From Aristolochia californica (Eukaryota > Streptophyta > Magnoliopsida > Piperales > Aristolochiaceae), in assembly GCA_029961685.1 (NCBI GenBank), contig JARWKL010000010.1, forward strand, positions 2,666,001-2,730,000: 64,000 bases of DNA, written 5' to 3'. Both the position numbers and the translations under genes were made by a program. This document shows, one piece after another, positions 1 through 12,700 of this stretch. The first letter of the stretch is position 1. The number at the start of each line of letters is the position of its first letter. The notes beneath the pieces were generated by a model, which was not told where the DNA came from, did not search any database, and saw only the letters and a list, made by a program, of their open reading frames with translations.

Positions 1-211
1 CTTTTCAAATATTCCCCTGGCAGCGTTTAGTTTCCCACATTTTGCGTACGTATCTATTAAAACACATGATACATAAACATTTTGTTCAAAGCCAGTTTTT
101 TTATAAAGTCTATGGATCTGTTCCCCAAGATCAAGAGCCCCTAGGGGACGTATATGTCCTCAAAATACTTGGGTATGTTTACTGATTACTGTTCACACCT
201 ACAAGTGGAGC
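1..211 (-). pseudogene. Duplicated fragment of the DYW PPR gene
   Basis: This stretch is a diverged copy of about 210 bases of the PPR gene located at 4020-7402; it aligns to roughly 5571-5781 over its whole length with scattered substitutions. It would encode a few dozen residues of one or two PPR motifs. Small length differences (for example near 140-150, where one extra base is present, and a changed run near 98-112) break the reading frame, so it cannot be a working exon. The similarity stops sharply near 211, where Copia-derived sequence begins. The left end lies outside the window, so the full size of the duplicated block cannot be seen. Confidence 0.85.
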
Positions 212-1827
212 CATCTGTATACACCTACTCCACTAAACAATGAAGAGGAGCCATCTACAAATGTAACTTGTTTACATGGTGAAGATTGACTACGATAAAA
301 AACGACATACCTGACATATGAAATGATGCACCAAAGTCTAACCCATGTAGACACTGGGCGCACATGCAAAGCAGACTCACCTGACTTAGCTTGAGTAGCT
401 GTAGCAGTAGGAGTGGGATGAGGTACAGACATAGAAGCAAAAGTCAACTGGGTCATCCTGTGAATTAATTGTTGCATCTCATTTGAATTAATTGTTGCAT
501 CTCATTTGAATCCCCAGGCACAATATCACCTATAGGAGTTGCAGAGGTCTCACCACTCCAAAAAAACACTAGAATTCGCCTATGTTGGTTTACCAAACTT
601 CTCCCAGCTTTTCTAAAACAGGGTTAGTATGTAATAATGGACACACCTACGATCACCTCTGCCTCTGCCACAACCTGAGCCATCTTGGCCTCGGCCTCTG
701 TTGTTACTACCACGGCCAGGAGTGTCCTCTTACTGACTAGACCGATGCTGAATATAAAGGGCAGCAGCATCAAAGAGTAGGTTATTCTTCTGCATGCAGC
801 ACCCTATTGAATGCACTAGAGAGCAAAGGAACCAAGTAACTGGGTTTGTACTACATGATACTAGGGCCTGAGGCCCACTAAAAACTTCGGAACATAGATC
901 TGCCCTTGTTGCTTCCTCAGTTGTTGCTCATCTGTAGTAAAAGAGTGATAACACTAATCTCCGATAGGATACTTTGCAAGTCACTATAGTAATCAGTAAC
1001 CTTCCTATAACACCTCATCAAACTGAATAATCTAGCATATAACTCATAGATCCTTGAAAATTTTCTTGTGCATATATGGGCTCGACATATATCCAAATTT
1101 CTTTGCCCGTCTCACAATTCATAACTTGATTCATGTGCCTGGAATCCATATTATTAAGCAACCAAGTTATGACTTGGTTATCCTCAGCTTTCCAATCAAC
1201 ATTCATGGGAATAGGAGGACCATCTCTCAAATATTTAATCTTCCTCTTGGCTTTTACGTAGATCGAAACTGATTTTGACCAGCTTAGGTAATTCTGGATA
1301 TTTAATTTCTTTATGGTTATCATAATCGTGTCTTTTCCATCAGAATAACTTGTCTCCTTAGTCAGTGTAAACACTTCACTGGAATCAGCTATATCAAAAA
1401 TTCACAAAAGTCAACAATTTAGACATAAGCAGGCTATGTGGGCCCCACACAAGTAATTAGGGTAGGAAAAATTGCAAAGACCTATATCTCAAACCAAATC
1501 AACCATCAATAGTTCAAAAACTAAGAATGTCACCTATCTAAAAGGTGACGCAAACAATGCAGAGCCTCCACATGCAAAAATTGGAGATTTTCAACAGTAG
1601 GACCCTTTAAGGGCAGAATTTTTTTATAGAACTGATCTAATCAGCAGTAGGACCTATTAACACTTGAGTTATGGTAGACGGAAACAAAAAATATCTGACC
1701 TTTAACACCAATCAGATGAAAATCTGGAAATTCCGCTTTCCTAGAATATGCAAACTTCAAGAAGAGGGAAGACGAACACCAATGAAACGTCTGGAACAGG
1801 ACCTTACTGCTCTGATACAACGAAAAA
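212..1827 (-). mobile_element. Degenerate Ty1/Copia retrotransposon: gag and protease remnants
   Basis: Read on the minus strand, 1374 down to about 850 encodes a Copia-type gag (UBN2-like) segment: an open frame of 118 residues that includes the typical NYLSW motif near its start, then a continuation with frame breaks. Around 640-730 follow Gly/Arg-rich zinc-knuckle-linker remnants. At 255-400 is a frameshifted protease region, with DFGASFHMS resembling the family DSGA catalytic motif, and VDGSSS downstream in another frame. Integrase, reverse transcriptase and RNase H are missing; the element ends at the PPR-derived fragment. It is clearly non-functional. Confidence 0.75.
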
Positions 1828-2055
1828 TGTGAGAAATTGAGGAAGAAAGAGAGAAAGAAAGAGAAAATAAAGAGAAGAGATGAAAAGAGTGTTTGAGGCT
1901 GCACTTGTTGGAGGCAAAAAATTGAGCCTCCTTTTGTCTTTTATTTAACTTAAGGGGTTACATAGGTAAGATGACAATAATGCCTCTCATAAACTTTACT
2001 TAATTTCATGAATACAGCTCAGAATTAATCAAACTGGAACTATAGATTCCTAACA
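1809..2055 (-). repeat. Probable 5' LTR and primer-binding site of the Copia remnant
   Basis: On the minus strand the sequence TTGTATCAGAGC (1809-1820) resembles the primer-binding site complementary to initiator Met-tRNA that is common in Copia elements. Upstream of it lies a likely LTR of about 228 bp, starting TGTTAGGAATC at 2055 and ending TCTCACA at 1828. It contains a pyrimidine-rich leader typical of plant Copia LTRs. No second LTR is in view, so the boundary assignment rests on the TG...CA ends and PBS position only. Confidence 0.55.
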
Positions 2056-2391
2056 TGACATATAGCCTATAGCTAACTCCAGAAGTATACACTAGTAATT
2101 GAAATGACCAAAATACCCTTTCACATATTTTAACACTTTTCATGCTTGCTTTGCTTTCTGTTCATGCACTCATTACCATATTATTAGTTCAGATGCATAG
2201 TAACACATTTAAGAGAACATACAAACAAAATATTAGGCATGCAATATCTCCAATATTAGAACTTCATAGTAGATCAACCTTCAAAATAATAATCATATTT
2301 TCTCAATTTACTGAAAGGTGGCATGAACACCTGCACATAGTGCTAGCAAAGTGTAAATAAATTGAAAAAAGAAAGAATTCAATGTGTTCAC

Positions 2392-3336
2392 CTTGTCAAC
2401 ATATTCCAGTATGTCCGTTCCATAAGCAATACCCACAATATTGTCAATACACTGCTCGAAAAGTGGGACCTTGGACAAATCCATATCTCTTAACTACTGT
2501 ATGGAAAAGGTAAACACTACTAGACATAATGGTATAAAGCCAGCAGTATGTAGCCTGAGAGTGAGATTGACAAAGTTTCGCATCCATGAAAAGCTAGGCC
2601 ACATGTGAACCTAAGTAAACTGATCAAAAACCTAAATATGGCTGATACTAATCCCTAATGCTCAAAGCCTAATGGGAGTTTATTCTTTCTCCAAAAGCTT
2701 GATTTTATTGATATAAGTACAATACAATACAAAGAGAATCAAGAAAACAAAAAGGAAAAGGCCCCAAGAAAGGCACAGTTTTTCTCATAACAAGGAAATC
2801 AGCAACATAAATACTGGCTATGAGTCCAAGTTATCACAAAGCCATCAGAAATATCTGGAATCTTGCCATTATGACTAAAAAAAGCACAAGCAAGGTGAGC
2901 ACTGTCATTTGACCAACAGTGACCATCCTAAAAAATCAAGGTACCGTCAAGGAGGGCAGAAAGTATCATGAAGAAAAACACCAATGTCGGCTTCAATGAA
3001 GAGGACCAGAGTACGGTTTCAAGCATCTACCATAATGAGAATGAAAGGCACCAGAAAACCCAACCCAAATACTATTTCACATTATTATTGCAATCTAATT
3101 TACAGAGAGCAAAATCCTAGACATACCCTTTCTTCAGAGGCATATTCAAAATGCAAACCAAACTAAACTGGCACTTTGACATACCTGGAATATTGATGAG
3201 TTACCAACAACTCATAGAAATCAATCAGATCTGCACTGGCATCGATTGCAATCACATCAACTAAAGGTGTCACCACCTCCTTCACATCAGTATCCTTTAT
3301 CTCTAACACATTTTCAATCATATCAAGAACATAACT
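2392..3336 (-). pseudogene. Two-exon relic of a CBS-domain (CorC/CNNM-like, DUF21 family) gene
   Basis: Two short exon-like pieces on the minus strand match consecutive parts of the plant CBS-domain/transporter-associated proteins (Arabidopsis At1g55930/At3g13070 type, recognised from memory). The first, about 3336 to 3185, encodes DMIENVLEIKDTDVKEVVTP and the following residues up to THQYSR. The second, 2469 to 2392, encodes VPLFEQCIDNIVGIAYGTDI and ends at a GT donor. A clean GT donor follows the first and an AG precedes the second, but joining them shifts the frame by one base. I found none of the downstream CBS or CorC-C exons, so this is a truncated relic and not a gene. Confidence 0.75.
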
Positions 3337-4019
3337 CAGTCTTCTATAAATTAGAGGCCAAGCAATCATTCATAAATTAGAGAGAAAACCACAACAAACT
3401 ATGAAGTATCTACAATTGTTCAGGTATTTTGAGGGATTTGTTCATTTTGTGTACTCTGCTCCTATTGGTTCCCATAATTGTGAGGATGCAGAGTTTAAGG
3501 CCCACCTTCACATAATTAAATTGTTTGTTGGCTCCTGAAATCTTTGATAAGATTGATGATCACAGTACTCCCTTGCACGTACCATGGCATCAGCCACAAG
3601 AGGTGCTAATCATATATTCCACTATTTGGCTAGGAGCAGAGTCGTTCTTCAACACCATGTTGAGATATCAATCAAATGCTGTAGTAATCTTCTTTTGCTA
3701 TTGATCATTGCTGTGAGAATCAGAGCAGCCATCAACCACAAAAGGTGGCCGAAAAATCTTGGGTATAATAGTTTTGCAGCTTCTCAGAAGTCATGATGTT
3801 CAGTGTAGACCAACTGTACTCAGAAAAAAGAGAAATAAATCAATTCTGAAATGAAGAATTCACTAAAATATGGAAAAAAACTTTCAGACTTCTTCTGCTG
3901 ATTAAATCTTTTGCAAGTATTTCATGTTTGAGAGGAGAGGAGCATTTATAGCTACATGATTGTTACTAAGGGAAAAAGCAAAGAGTATTTCCTTACTAGT
4001 TTAATCACATGCTCCAACG
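3337..4019. other. Spacer downstream of the PPR gene, no gene seen
   Basis: AT-rich sequence between the CBS relic and the stop codon of the PPR gene. It should contain the PPR 3' UTR (minus strand, adjacent to 4019). The short open frames here show no recognisable protein features and I do not call them. Confidence 0.5.
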
Positions 4020-7000
4020 TCACCAATAATCTCCACAGGAACAAGCACCATCACTAAAATGATGGAAACGGTAGGCATCTCGCACTATGACAACTCGTCC
4101 AGAAATTTTGGAGACAAATTTTATCCAATTGTGACAATCATTACAGACACGCAGATTCTTAAATACTCTTATTGGTAACTCAGTTGACAAACTAATAAGC
4201 GCAAAAGAGATTGCCAGCTTTTCACTGTGAACAAATATAGATGGATCCTTCTGCTCCTGTTCATCGTCATTCAGAAGGCTATATCTATCTTGAACATACC
4301 CATTTTCAGCTATCTTTAGTGTCACATCTTCTAGTTTTTCATAGATCTTATCAGTTAATGGGTGCAGTTTATCACCCACAAAGAATGCATGAACAGAGTT
4401 CTTAACCTCAATCCAGCTCCTTCCTGGCTCCTTCTTCACCCCTCTGTCTTTCATCATCTGTCGAACTTTATCTCTAAGAACCCATTTTTTTGCAACTGCA
4501 TATATATTTGACAGAAGAACATAAGAGGCTGAATCTTTTGGTTCCAATTCAAGCAGATGACTAGCAGCAAGTTCCCCAATCTCCATGTTTCTATGGACAG
4601 TACAAGCACTAAGAAGTGTCCTCCAGACCATAGCATCGGGATCCATTGGCATTTGTTTTATGATCCCTTTTGCATGATCCACAAGGCCTGCTCGTCCAAG
4701 AATATCCACAACACAGGCGTAGTGCTCAGCTCTTGGAATTATGTCATGCTCTTCACTCATTGACTTGAAATAATTCAGTCCTTCCTCGACCAAACCCACA
4801 TGGCTGCAAGCAGAAAGGACCCCAACAAAAGTAACATGGTTTGGTTTAAAGCCACCTTCCTTCATCATTTCGAAGAATCTAAGAGCTTCTTTCCCACAAC
4901 CATGTTGAGAATAGCCAGTGATAATAGCATTCCAGGAGATCTCATTTCTCTCTGACATGTCAAAAAATCCTCTTTGTGCCTCTTGAAGAACTCCACACTT
5001 GGCATAAAGTGTAATTAATGCATTACCAGCCTCTATCTCTGATTCATGACCAGTTTTAATAATTCTTGCATGAATTTGCTTGCCTAACTTCATATCTGTT
5101 ATGTTAGCTGCAGCACTTACAGTGGGACCATAAGTGAATACATTAGCTTCAACCTCTGCTTCATTCATCAGAGAAAAAACACTCAAAGCTTCCTCATAAT
5201 GCCCACTTTGTGCAAATCCTGATATTAATGCATTCCAAGTTATTTGGTCCTTCTTCTCCACTGCTTCAAATGCACACTTCGCTTCCTTCACTCTACCACA
5301 TCTGGCATAAAGACTAACTAACGAGTTACCAATTGAAAGATCCTTAAAATATCCCAAAACAAAAGCTTGACAATGGATTTGTGACCCTTGTTTAAGCGCT
5401 TGAATTCCAGCACAAGCACTGAGAGCACTTGAAAGTCCAATGTTATCTGCCAGAATGCCTCGTTTTTGCATTTCTTCAAAGAGTTTCAAAGCTTCAACAC
5501 ACAACTCATGTTGAGCATAGCCAGCTATCATAGCTGTCCATGAGACCACATCGTCCTCTGTAACCCTTTCAAGTATTCCCCTGGCAATGTTTAGTTTCCC
5601 ACATTTTGCGTACATATCTATTAAAACACTTGATAGATAAACATTTTGTTCAAAGCCTGTTTTTATAACATGTGTATGGATCTGCTCCCCAAGATCAAGA
5701 GCCCCAAGGGACGTACAAGTCCTCAAAATACTCGGGTATGTGTACTGATTAGGGTTTACACCTGCATATTGCATTTGGTAGAAAAGATTGAAAGATTCTG
5801 TTAGATTACCAAGCTGCCCATAAGCCACAAGCATCACATTCCATAGGACCACATTTTCTTTGTTAGCCGTATTAAAAAACTCATGGGCTGTATCAACATC
5901 AGAACATTTTACATAAAGGTCAAGCACAGAACCTTCAATAATTATATCAGAAGAAATTCCAGACTTAAATACATAAGCATGGAGCTGTTTCCCTTTATCA
6001 AGTGCTCCAAGAGTCGCACAAGCACTCAAAAGACTTGCAATGGTCACTGCATCAGGTTTGAGGCCCAAAGATTGCATCTTTTGGAAGAAATGAAGGGCCT
6101 TGTCGCTTTTCCCACCTTGAGAGTGACCAGAGATCAAAGAATTATATGTTACTGCATCATGATGAAGCATGTCGAGGAAAATCTGTTCAGCAGAATTCCA
6201 CTCCCCACTACGGGAATACAAATTGATTAGAGCATTTCCAACAAACGTTTCTGACAAAAATCCCCATTTCAAAACATCAGCATGGAGCTGTTTTCCGAGA
6301 TCAGTATATTCAGTTTTTGTACAAGCACTTAGGACACTAGAGAAGACATAAGGAGTGGGTTTAACTCCTGTCATTTTCAACTGGGAGAAGAGAAAAAGAG
6401 CTTCAACTCCATATCCATTCTGTGAAAAGCCAGATATCATAGCGACCCATGACACACTATCTCTTGAACACAAACCTTCAAAGAGCAGATGAGCCAAACC
6501 TATTCTTCCATTCTTTGCATACAAATCGATTAAAGGATTACAAACAATTGCATCAGAAGAAAATCCATACCGAAAAACTTTTGCATGAATCTGCTGGACA
6601 AGACTGAAATGAACATTAGAACCACTACAAGCCCTAAGAGCAGTACAAAAAGCTACCCGATCAGGGCAGAGGCCATCCTTTAAATTTCTCAGAAAGAAAT
6701 GTATAGCCTGCCAATTCATCGCTTTTGCTAGTAATGCGGTCAAGATACCATTCCAGCAAGATACACTTTTTTGTGAAATCTTGTCAAACAAGTGGATTGT
6801 ATCCCTTACATCACCAAAATTTGCATACATTTCAATAAGCCGACTCCCCAAGACAGGCTCTTCATCGAGCCCCAATTTCAGAATTTTACAGTGTACTCTT
6901 TTTGCATCAACCAGTGCCCCGGTTGTTAAACATCCCTCCAACAACCATTTGTAGGTGTTAAGGTCAGCAGAGATGCCATGTTCCTCCATTAAATAAAGAA

Positions 7001-7402
7001 AATCAAATCCACCTTTCTGTGTTCTTCCTGCGGTTGGATTTTCGGCCTTCTCCCCGTCGGAGAAGTCATCATATGCGGGACAAATAGCAGAATTACTAAA
7101 ACGAGCATAACTCAGGCCACCAGAATTCCAGTCAAGTAGCTGCAGCAAAAACAAAATATTAGATTCAATTCTACTCTAAGACGTACTAAAGTATTACCTT
7201 TTTCTCTTCTTTGACTAATGAGATGAAAAAGATGGAATCGAGGGAAGAGACTCACCTCTCGGAGCTTCCTTTGAGAATTTGGGCGACAGTGTACCAATTT
7301 CTGTCGCGAGAGACGTGGCAGGACTGAGACTGAGAAGGACCCAAGAAGAGAAAATGATTTGGAGACCATGGAATTAGACAGCGCATGGGTATAATGGATC
7401 AT
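4020..7402 (-). CDS. DYW-class pentatricopeptide repeat protein (organelle RNA editing type)
   Basis: Two coding exons: 7402-7256 (49 codons) and 7139-4020. A 116-bp GT-AG intron (7255-7140) joins them in phase 0, giving 1088 residues. The N-terminus is rich in Ser, Arg and hydroxylated residues, as in plastid or mitochondrial targeting sequences; Met12 (7369) is an alternative start. The body is a long array of P/L/S PPR motifs, repeatedly showing patterns such as GNALINLYSRSG and VSWTAMIAGYAQHE. The C-terminus has E/E+ domains and a complete DYW deaminase-like domain, with HSEKLAISF (zinc His and catalytic Glu), CNDCHNWIK (Cys pair) and a terminal GACSCGDYW. Such proteins bind organelle transcripts and direct C-to-U editing. 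It resembles Arabidopsis At4g13650 in size and class; the RNA target is unknown. A frameshifted duplicate of part of it lies at 1-211. Confidence 0.96.
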
Positions 7403-9183
7403 GCGGATGCTGGAGCAACTATTTTCGAGTTCCTATTTTGTTTTCATGGCGGATAAGGCATGGCGGGAATCCTCCATGCCCCCGCAGTTCATCTTTCTTC
7501 CATCTTGATAGAAAATATTTGATGATGAAAAGTTTTGCTATAAAATAATTTTTTATGTATATGAAAATATTTTATGCCAACTTTTTTTTATAAATATTTT
7601 ACAACATAAATTTCTATCAAAAACTAATTTTTTATTTTATAAAATATTTCACAAAATAAAATTATGCCAAAATAGTTTTTCTTTAAATTATGTTGGAAAT
7701 TCCTCCAAAAACATTTTTATTTTATCAATTAGTGTAAATGTATATCATGCATATTATTATAATTAATATAATTAATATCCTTATCTCAATCCAAAATGCA
7801 TGTCACACATAAAGAAAAAATCCATACGGTCCCATTTGGGTGCAGATCTTTGTAGGTAGTGGGTGTATAGTGATTTGAAAAGCACAAATTGAAGCAAATA
7901 CTTAAATTCAGATTTTTGCATACAACAGATTACCGACATGACTTTTGATGATTCAAATGTAGATTTCTCTCTCTACAAAGATCAATTTCATAAATGGTTT
8001 AATCTGTTAGAAATGAGCTTTCTTTTGACATGCATATCTCTATATAAATTCTTGGTCTTGTTGGCACAAAATGAACCAAAAATTAAAGTTTTAGCCTTTG
8101 CTCGAAAAGTTTATACTACTTGACCTTTATTGCTTACAATATAGATATCTCCAAAAAATATCGCTTAGAAGCATAAACGACATATTACTCAAGAAATCAG
8201 ACTCAAAAAGCTTTAATTTGGTACTTAAATTAACATTGAAAGTTTCGTTCTTGAATATGTTATGACCACTTGATTTGCTTCATCTTATAGCATGACCTTG
8301 TCGACTCTAATGAGAAAAACTCCTTACATATAGATCGGATTAACATGAAAGTTGTTCCTTCTAAGACTGGACTTTTTGATTTCTTTCATTCAATTATAAT
8401 ATTTTTTTCATGAAATATACTTATTTTGAGAGAAAAAACATGTGATAAATTTTGGAGTATGTAATATTTTTTAATTGAGTAGTCTTTTCTTCTCTGGCCA
8501 GCATGACCATTGACTCTTCTGAAATTGATATTTCTTTGTAGAAAACTCCAAATTTAAAAAAAAAAATTGCTTTGGAAATAGACTTAAAAATATTTCCAAT
8601 GCAAAAAAAGTGTGGTATGATTGTGCAAAATCCATCAATAAAAGGAACTTAGAGAGAAGAAGAAGACCGAAGGGAAAAATGAAAAAAAAAAATCATTTTT
8701 TTCTTCTTCTTCTTCATTCCTTTCTTCTCCATTGTTTTCTCCTTTTCTATGTATTTCATACACTGGCTCGTATTATTACCGCTATGTTTTATTTTTACTA
8801 AAGTTCTATTTATTTACTATCTATGCCATCTTGTGTCTTATTTACCATCCATGCCACCCCTACGCGTGGGTGACCCTTTTAACACAAAGTACACTAATTT
8901 ACCCCTACATTATTTGAAACCTAACAATTCACACCATGCAACTTGGATTACTTTATTTTTTTTATTTTTATGATTTTTAATAATCATAATTTTTTAAATG
9001 AATTTTATTTTTAAGTTGCTTCTATTGAAAAATAATATCAGCACACAATTATATATAAATATAAATAAAATAAAATAAATATATTATTTTAAAGTTCCTT
9101 ACATGCTTTACAGTTAGTAAACCACTTGCTACGTATTATTCCGCAATTCCTGGTCCCACACTAACCGGTTCTTTTCTCATTGC
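7403..9183. other. AT-rich intergenic region between PPR and phosphatase genes
   Basis: Holds the PPR promoter/5' UTR (near 7403-7500, minus) and long AT-rich sequence. Between about 7500 and 7700 a motif of the form aaaatatttta...taaaatattt recurs in both orientations, suggesting an old small inverted-repeat element, but I cannot define its ends. Short open frames at 7938-8123 and 8610-8973 have no recognisable features. Confidence 0.5.
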
Positions 9184-9189
9184 CACGTG
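9184..9189 (+). promoter_or_regulatory. G-box / ABRE-like element (CACGTG) upstream of the phosphatase gene
   Basis: A palindromic CACGTG within CCACGTGT lies 539 bp upstream of the phosphatase start codon. G-boxes bind bZIP and bHLH factors and often mediate light or ABA responses. The surrounding 9160-9727 region has higher GC content than the DNA to its left and no supportable gene, consistent with a promoter/5' UTR. Function is inferred from the motif only. Confidence 0.4.
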
Positions 9190-9727
9190 TAGGCCCTGTT
9201 GGAGAGGATCCGAATAAGAATCAATGCAGAGGAATATTCCATCAATGTGCTTCGGAATCTGGATTCTGGCACGTATTCCACGCCACTGCGGAGGCGGACC
9301 TCGTAGACTCCTGGACCCGCCTGCGGGTCACCATTGCCATGAAGCTTCTAGGAAGGCTCATCGCTCACGGGTGCTAACTCGAGACAACGTGGACACTTCG
9401 GTACCAACCACTGACCATAGCCCGCGGTACCAACCCAGATTGCAGCACCTACCTTAACTGCTTGATTCCCGGTCAGCCATTTGCCTCTTTCAATACATAT
9501 TCGAGTTCGACCAGGAGTTTTGGCGAGCGGCGAAAAGGTTTTACTCGTGGGAAAAGAGGACGATAAGCTACAAAGTGTACATATTCCGCTAATCTTTCCT
9601 ATAAATTTGTGAAATTTGTCCATTGTCACACTTGCTATCCTGTTTTCAGGACCTGTAGTAATCCGAGCTGTTGAAGCGCACGTCTGAATCTCTGGACTCT
9701 GCTCTCTCTCCGTTCTGTTTTTAAGTC

Positions 9728-12700
9728 ATGGGTGGAAACGGTGCTGTATCTGTTCTTTTCATTCTCTCTACTCTGCTTTTCTAGATTACTGTTCTGTTGA
9801 GTTTTTAATTTTTTAATTGAAAATATAATTTCTGTTTTGCTCTGGAATGTGTTTGAACAGATTCACTCGCTGAATTCCTTGATACGGCCCTTGAAGCTGC
9901 GAAGGCTGCTGGAGAGGTGACGGAAAATCAAATCTTCGTTACATAATTTTGATTTTTTTCTTCTAAAGAACTGGTTCAGATTTTGATCTGTTTTTGTAAG
10001 TTTAGATAATTCGTAGAGGATTTTACGAGAAGAAGAATGTTGAACATAAAGGACAGGTAATTGTCTTGTTCATGTTTAAATATTCTATCTTGTAAATGAT
10101 TTTGATGTTTATATATGATATTTTTTTATTGTTACGTTTTTCAGCTTTTCTAGACGATGTCTAATCGCTTTATGGATGCATTGTATATCGAACTGTGTCA
10201 GAAATTGAATTCTGTGGTTTTCTTTAGATTTTAAGCTCTTGCATTGTATTGTACTCATTATTTTGAGATATGTATTACATGTGATGTGATTTCTCTAGTA
10301 CGATCTGTGTTCGTTGCTTCTGGGCTCAGATGATTGAATAAAAGGTACTTTGACTACAGGAAGAATAACTGGTTTTGTGTTTGTTCAAATTCTTGCATCA
10401 TTTTGTCTTATTTTCAATTTGTCATAGTGATTGTTTTAGTATAGAGAAATCAGGCTAATGGATAATCTGCTGTTGGTCTTTCAAGTTTTCTAATTGAAGA
10501 TTTTCTGCTGCAAAGTTTGAATGGCAGAAAATCGAGATAATTTATGGTTATACTTTTGATCTTTCTCACAAAAGGATTATGCTTTTAGTTTTGTGTACTA
10601 CGCTAGAAAATACTTAGTAATGAGTTTCCACACTTTAAAATGGTGTCAATTTATTGGCTTTCTTGTCACATGAAGGTGGATCTGGTCACAGAAACCGATA
10701 AGGCATGTGAAGATCTCATTTTTAGTCATCTTAAACAGAAATACCCAGACCACAAGGTGAAGTATGATCTTTCTAATTAGTTTTAACAGTGAGATAATTC
10801 GTGCTTTTATTTTTCTCCTAAAGACTTAGTAATTTCAAATCTTCAGTTTATAGGTGAGGAAACTTCTGCCGCAATCGGTACTGCAGAGCTGACTGATGAC
10901 CCTACGTGGATGGTGGACCCTCTTGATGGCACAACAAATTTTGTTCATGGGTGAGGCTGAGAGTATTCTCCTCCATAAATGAAGTGCCTTGATCATTGTT
11001 GTGAAGTAACTTTCTTAATCTGCAGGTACCCATTTGTCTGTGTCTCAATTGGTCTTACAATTGAAAAGGTGCCAACTATCGGGGTTGTGTACAATCCTAT
11101 AATGAATGAGGTAAGATATGAAGTGTTTGTTTCAACAAAACGTAGCTGCTGTTTCTTCCTTGTTTTGAGGCATGAATCCTTAGGCCTGACTTCAAGTACT
11201 GGCATCATTCTAGAACCTATTATTCTTCCTACAGTTTTGGTTGTTTGCTTGGATTTGGAAAAGTTACAGCCATTTAAAGCAAGGGATTAGGAAGTTAGAT
11301 CCTAGATGGGACTGAATTCAAGTTTAACTCTTAATGCGTGATTGAAAAGACCAACAAGTAAAGAGGGATGGAGAAAAGTCTAGCAAGTAATGCTGAAAAA
11401 ATGAATCTCTTGTTATAATGCCCCAAATTTCATCTCTCTTTCTCTCTCTCCCTCTCTCTCTTGCTATGAAGCGTGCATTATTATCTGCCAATTGTCTTGA
11501 TCCAAGATTGCCTTATTCACAGTACTTATAATAATGTGTCTAGAACATTTACTAGAACATTTATTCATCACCGCACTGCAAATTATAGTCAGATAATTAG
11601 ATACGCTTTTTAGGGGAATACTTTAGAATTTGTAGTACTGTTTTACAAACCAATGAAAACTCACAGCCTTGAAGTGGATCGTTCCATGTTCTGTTCTTGT
11701 GTTGTCATACAATATCATTTGAAATTGCTAACACGAGGTCTACTTTTGTAAATAGTTGCTTCATGTATTAAACTTCTGCCTTCTACCAACTTATGTTTCC
11801 ACTTTTTGTTTTACATAGCTATTTACTGGTGTTCGCGGGCAAGGGGCATTCCTCAATGGACACCCTATAAAAGGTGAGAGTAATAAATATTATCTCGAAA
11901 GTTCAAACCACTGATTTTAAACTCATTTATCCTTTATGGTCTACTTCCCTTTTAAGCAACAAATTGATGACCTTTCAAACTCTTGCAGCATCTTCTCAGA
12001 CTGAACTAGTGACAGCTCTTCTTGCTTCTGAGGTTTGCTGATATCTCTTTAAAGTAAAAGTTGTGAGAGAACATAGTAGAAACAAAAATGTATATATGAA
12101 TTTGGGGAATTTCTTGTGGATTGGAACTTGGACACAATGGCCTCTCTTTTTAAAATTATTTCCAGGTTCACTGCTTTGAAAGCATCAGAGCTTTTAGTAT
12201 CTGTGGTCTTTCTAATAATAAGAAAAATATAATAGCAAATAAAGCACTACAGATCTGTTCCTAATGTGGGCAATCGAAACACAGGTAACCAAATTTGAGA
12301 TAAATCAAAAGAAAATTATGATATATTGTTCATGCAGTGCACTAAGGAGACAATTCTATAGAAAGGCATGTTCAAGGGGAACCTCTGAAATCCTCTATTT
12401 GCTATTTATCTCTTTTAGTGGTGAAGTTAGTCCATGACTTCCTATTTTCTGTATTGTACGAGTTGTTAATTTCAAGACAATGTGTTGTTAGTAATTCTAT
12501 AATTAGCAAGATCTTTTCTGAACTAGCTGTTGGCATCTTTATATTGCTAGTTGCCTCAGTTTAGAAAGTTGAAATGTATTGTAATTAGATGCATAGGAAA
12601 ATTCTCATAGGATAAAGCTATTTAATTTGGTTAATCTGGAGCTGAGTTTTGTAGAAAACTCTGCTCTAGGAGGTTATAAATACGGGGTTGAACACAGATT

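Noticed and set aside
5883..6351. Plus-strand open frames of 60-115 codons inside the PPR gene
   Set aside because: Shadows antisense to PPR repeats, with no independent features.
9180..9629. Overlapping open frames on both strands (65-93 codons) upstream of the phosphatase gene
   Set aside because: GC-richer promoter/UTR sequence; no protein features and frames overlap on opposite strands.
10979..11290. 103-codon frame over phosphatase exon 6
   Set aside because: It contains the genuine exon 6 (11026-11110) but continues into the intron past a clear GT donor.
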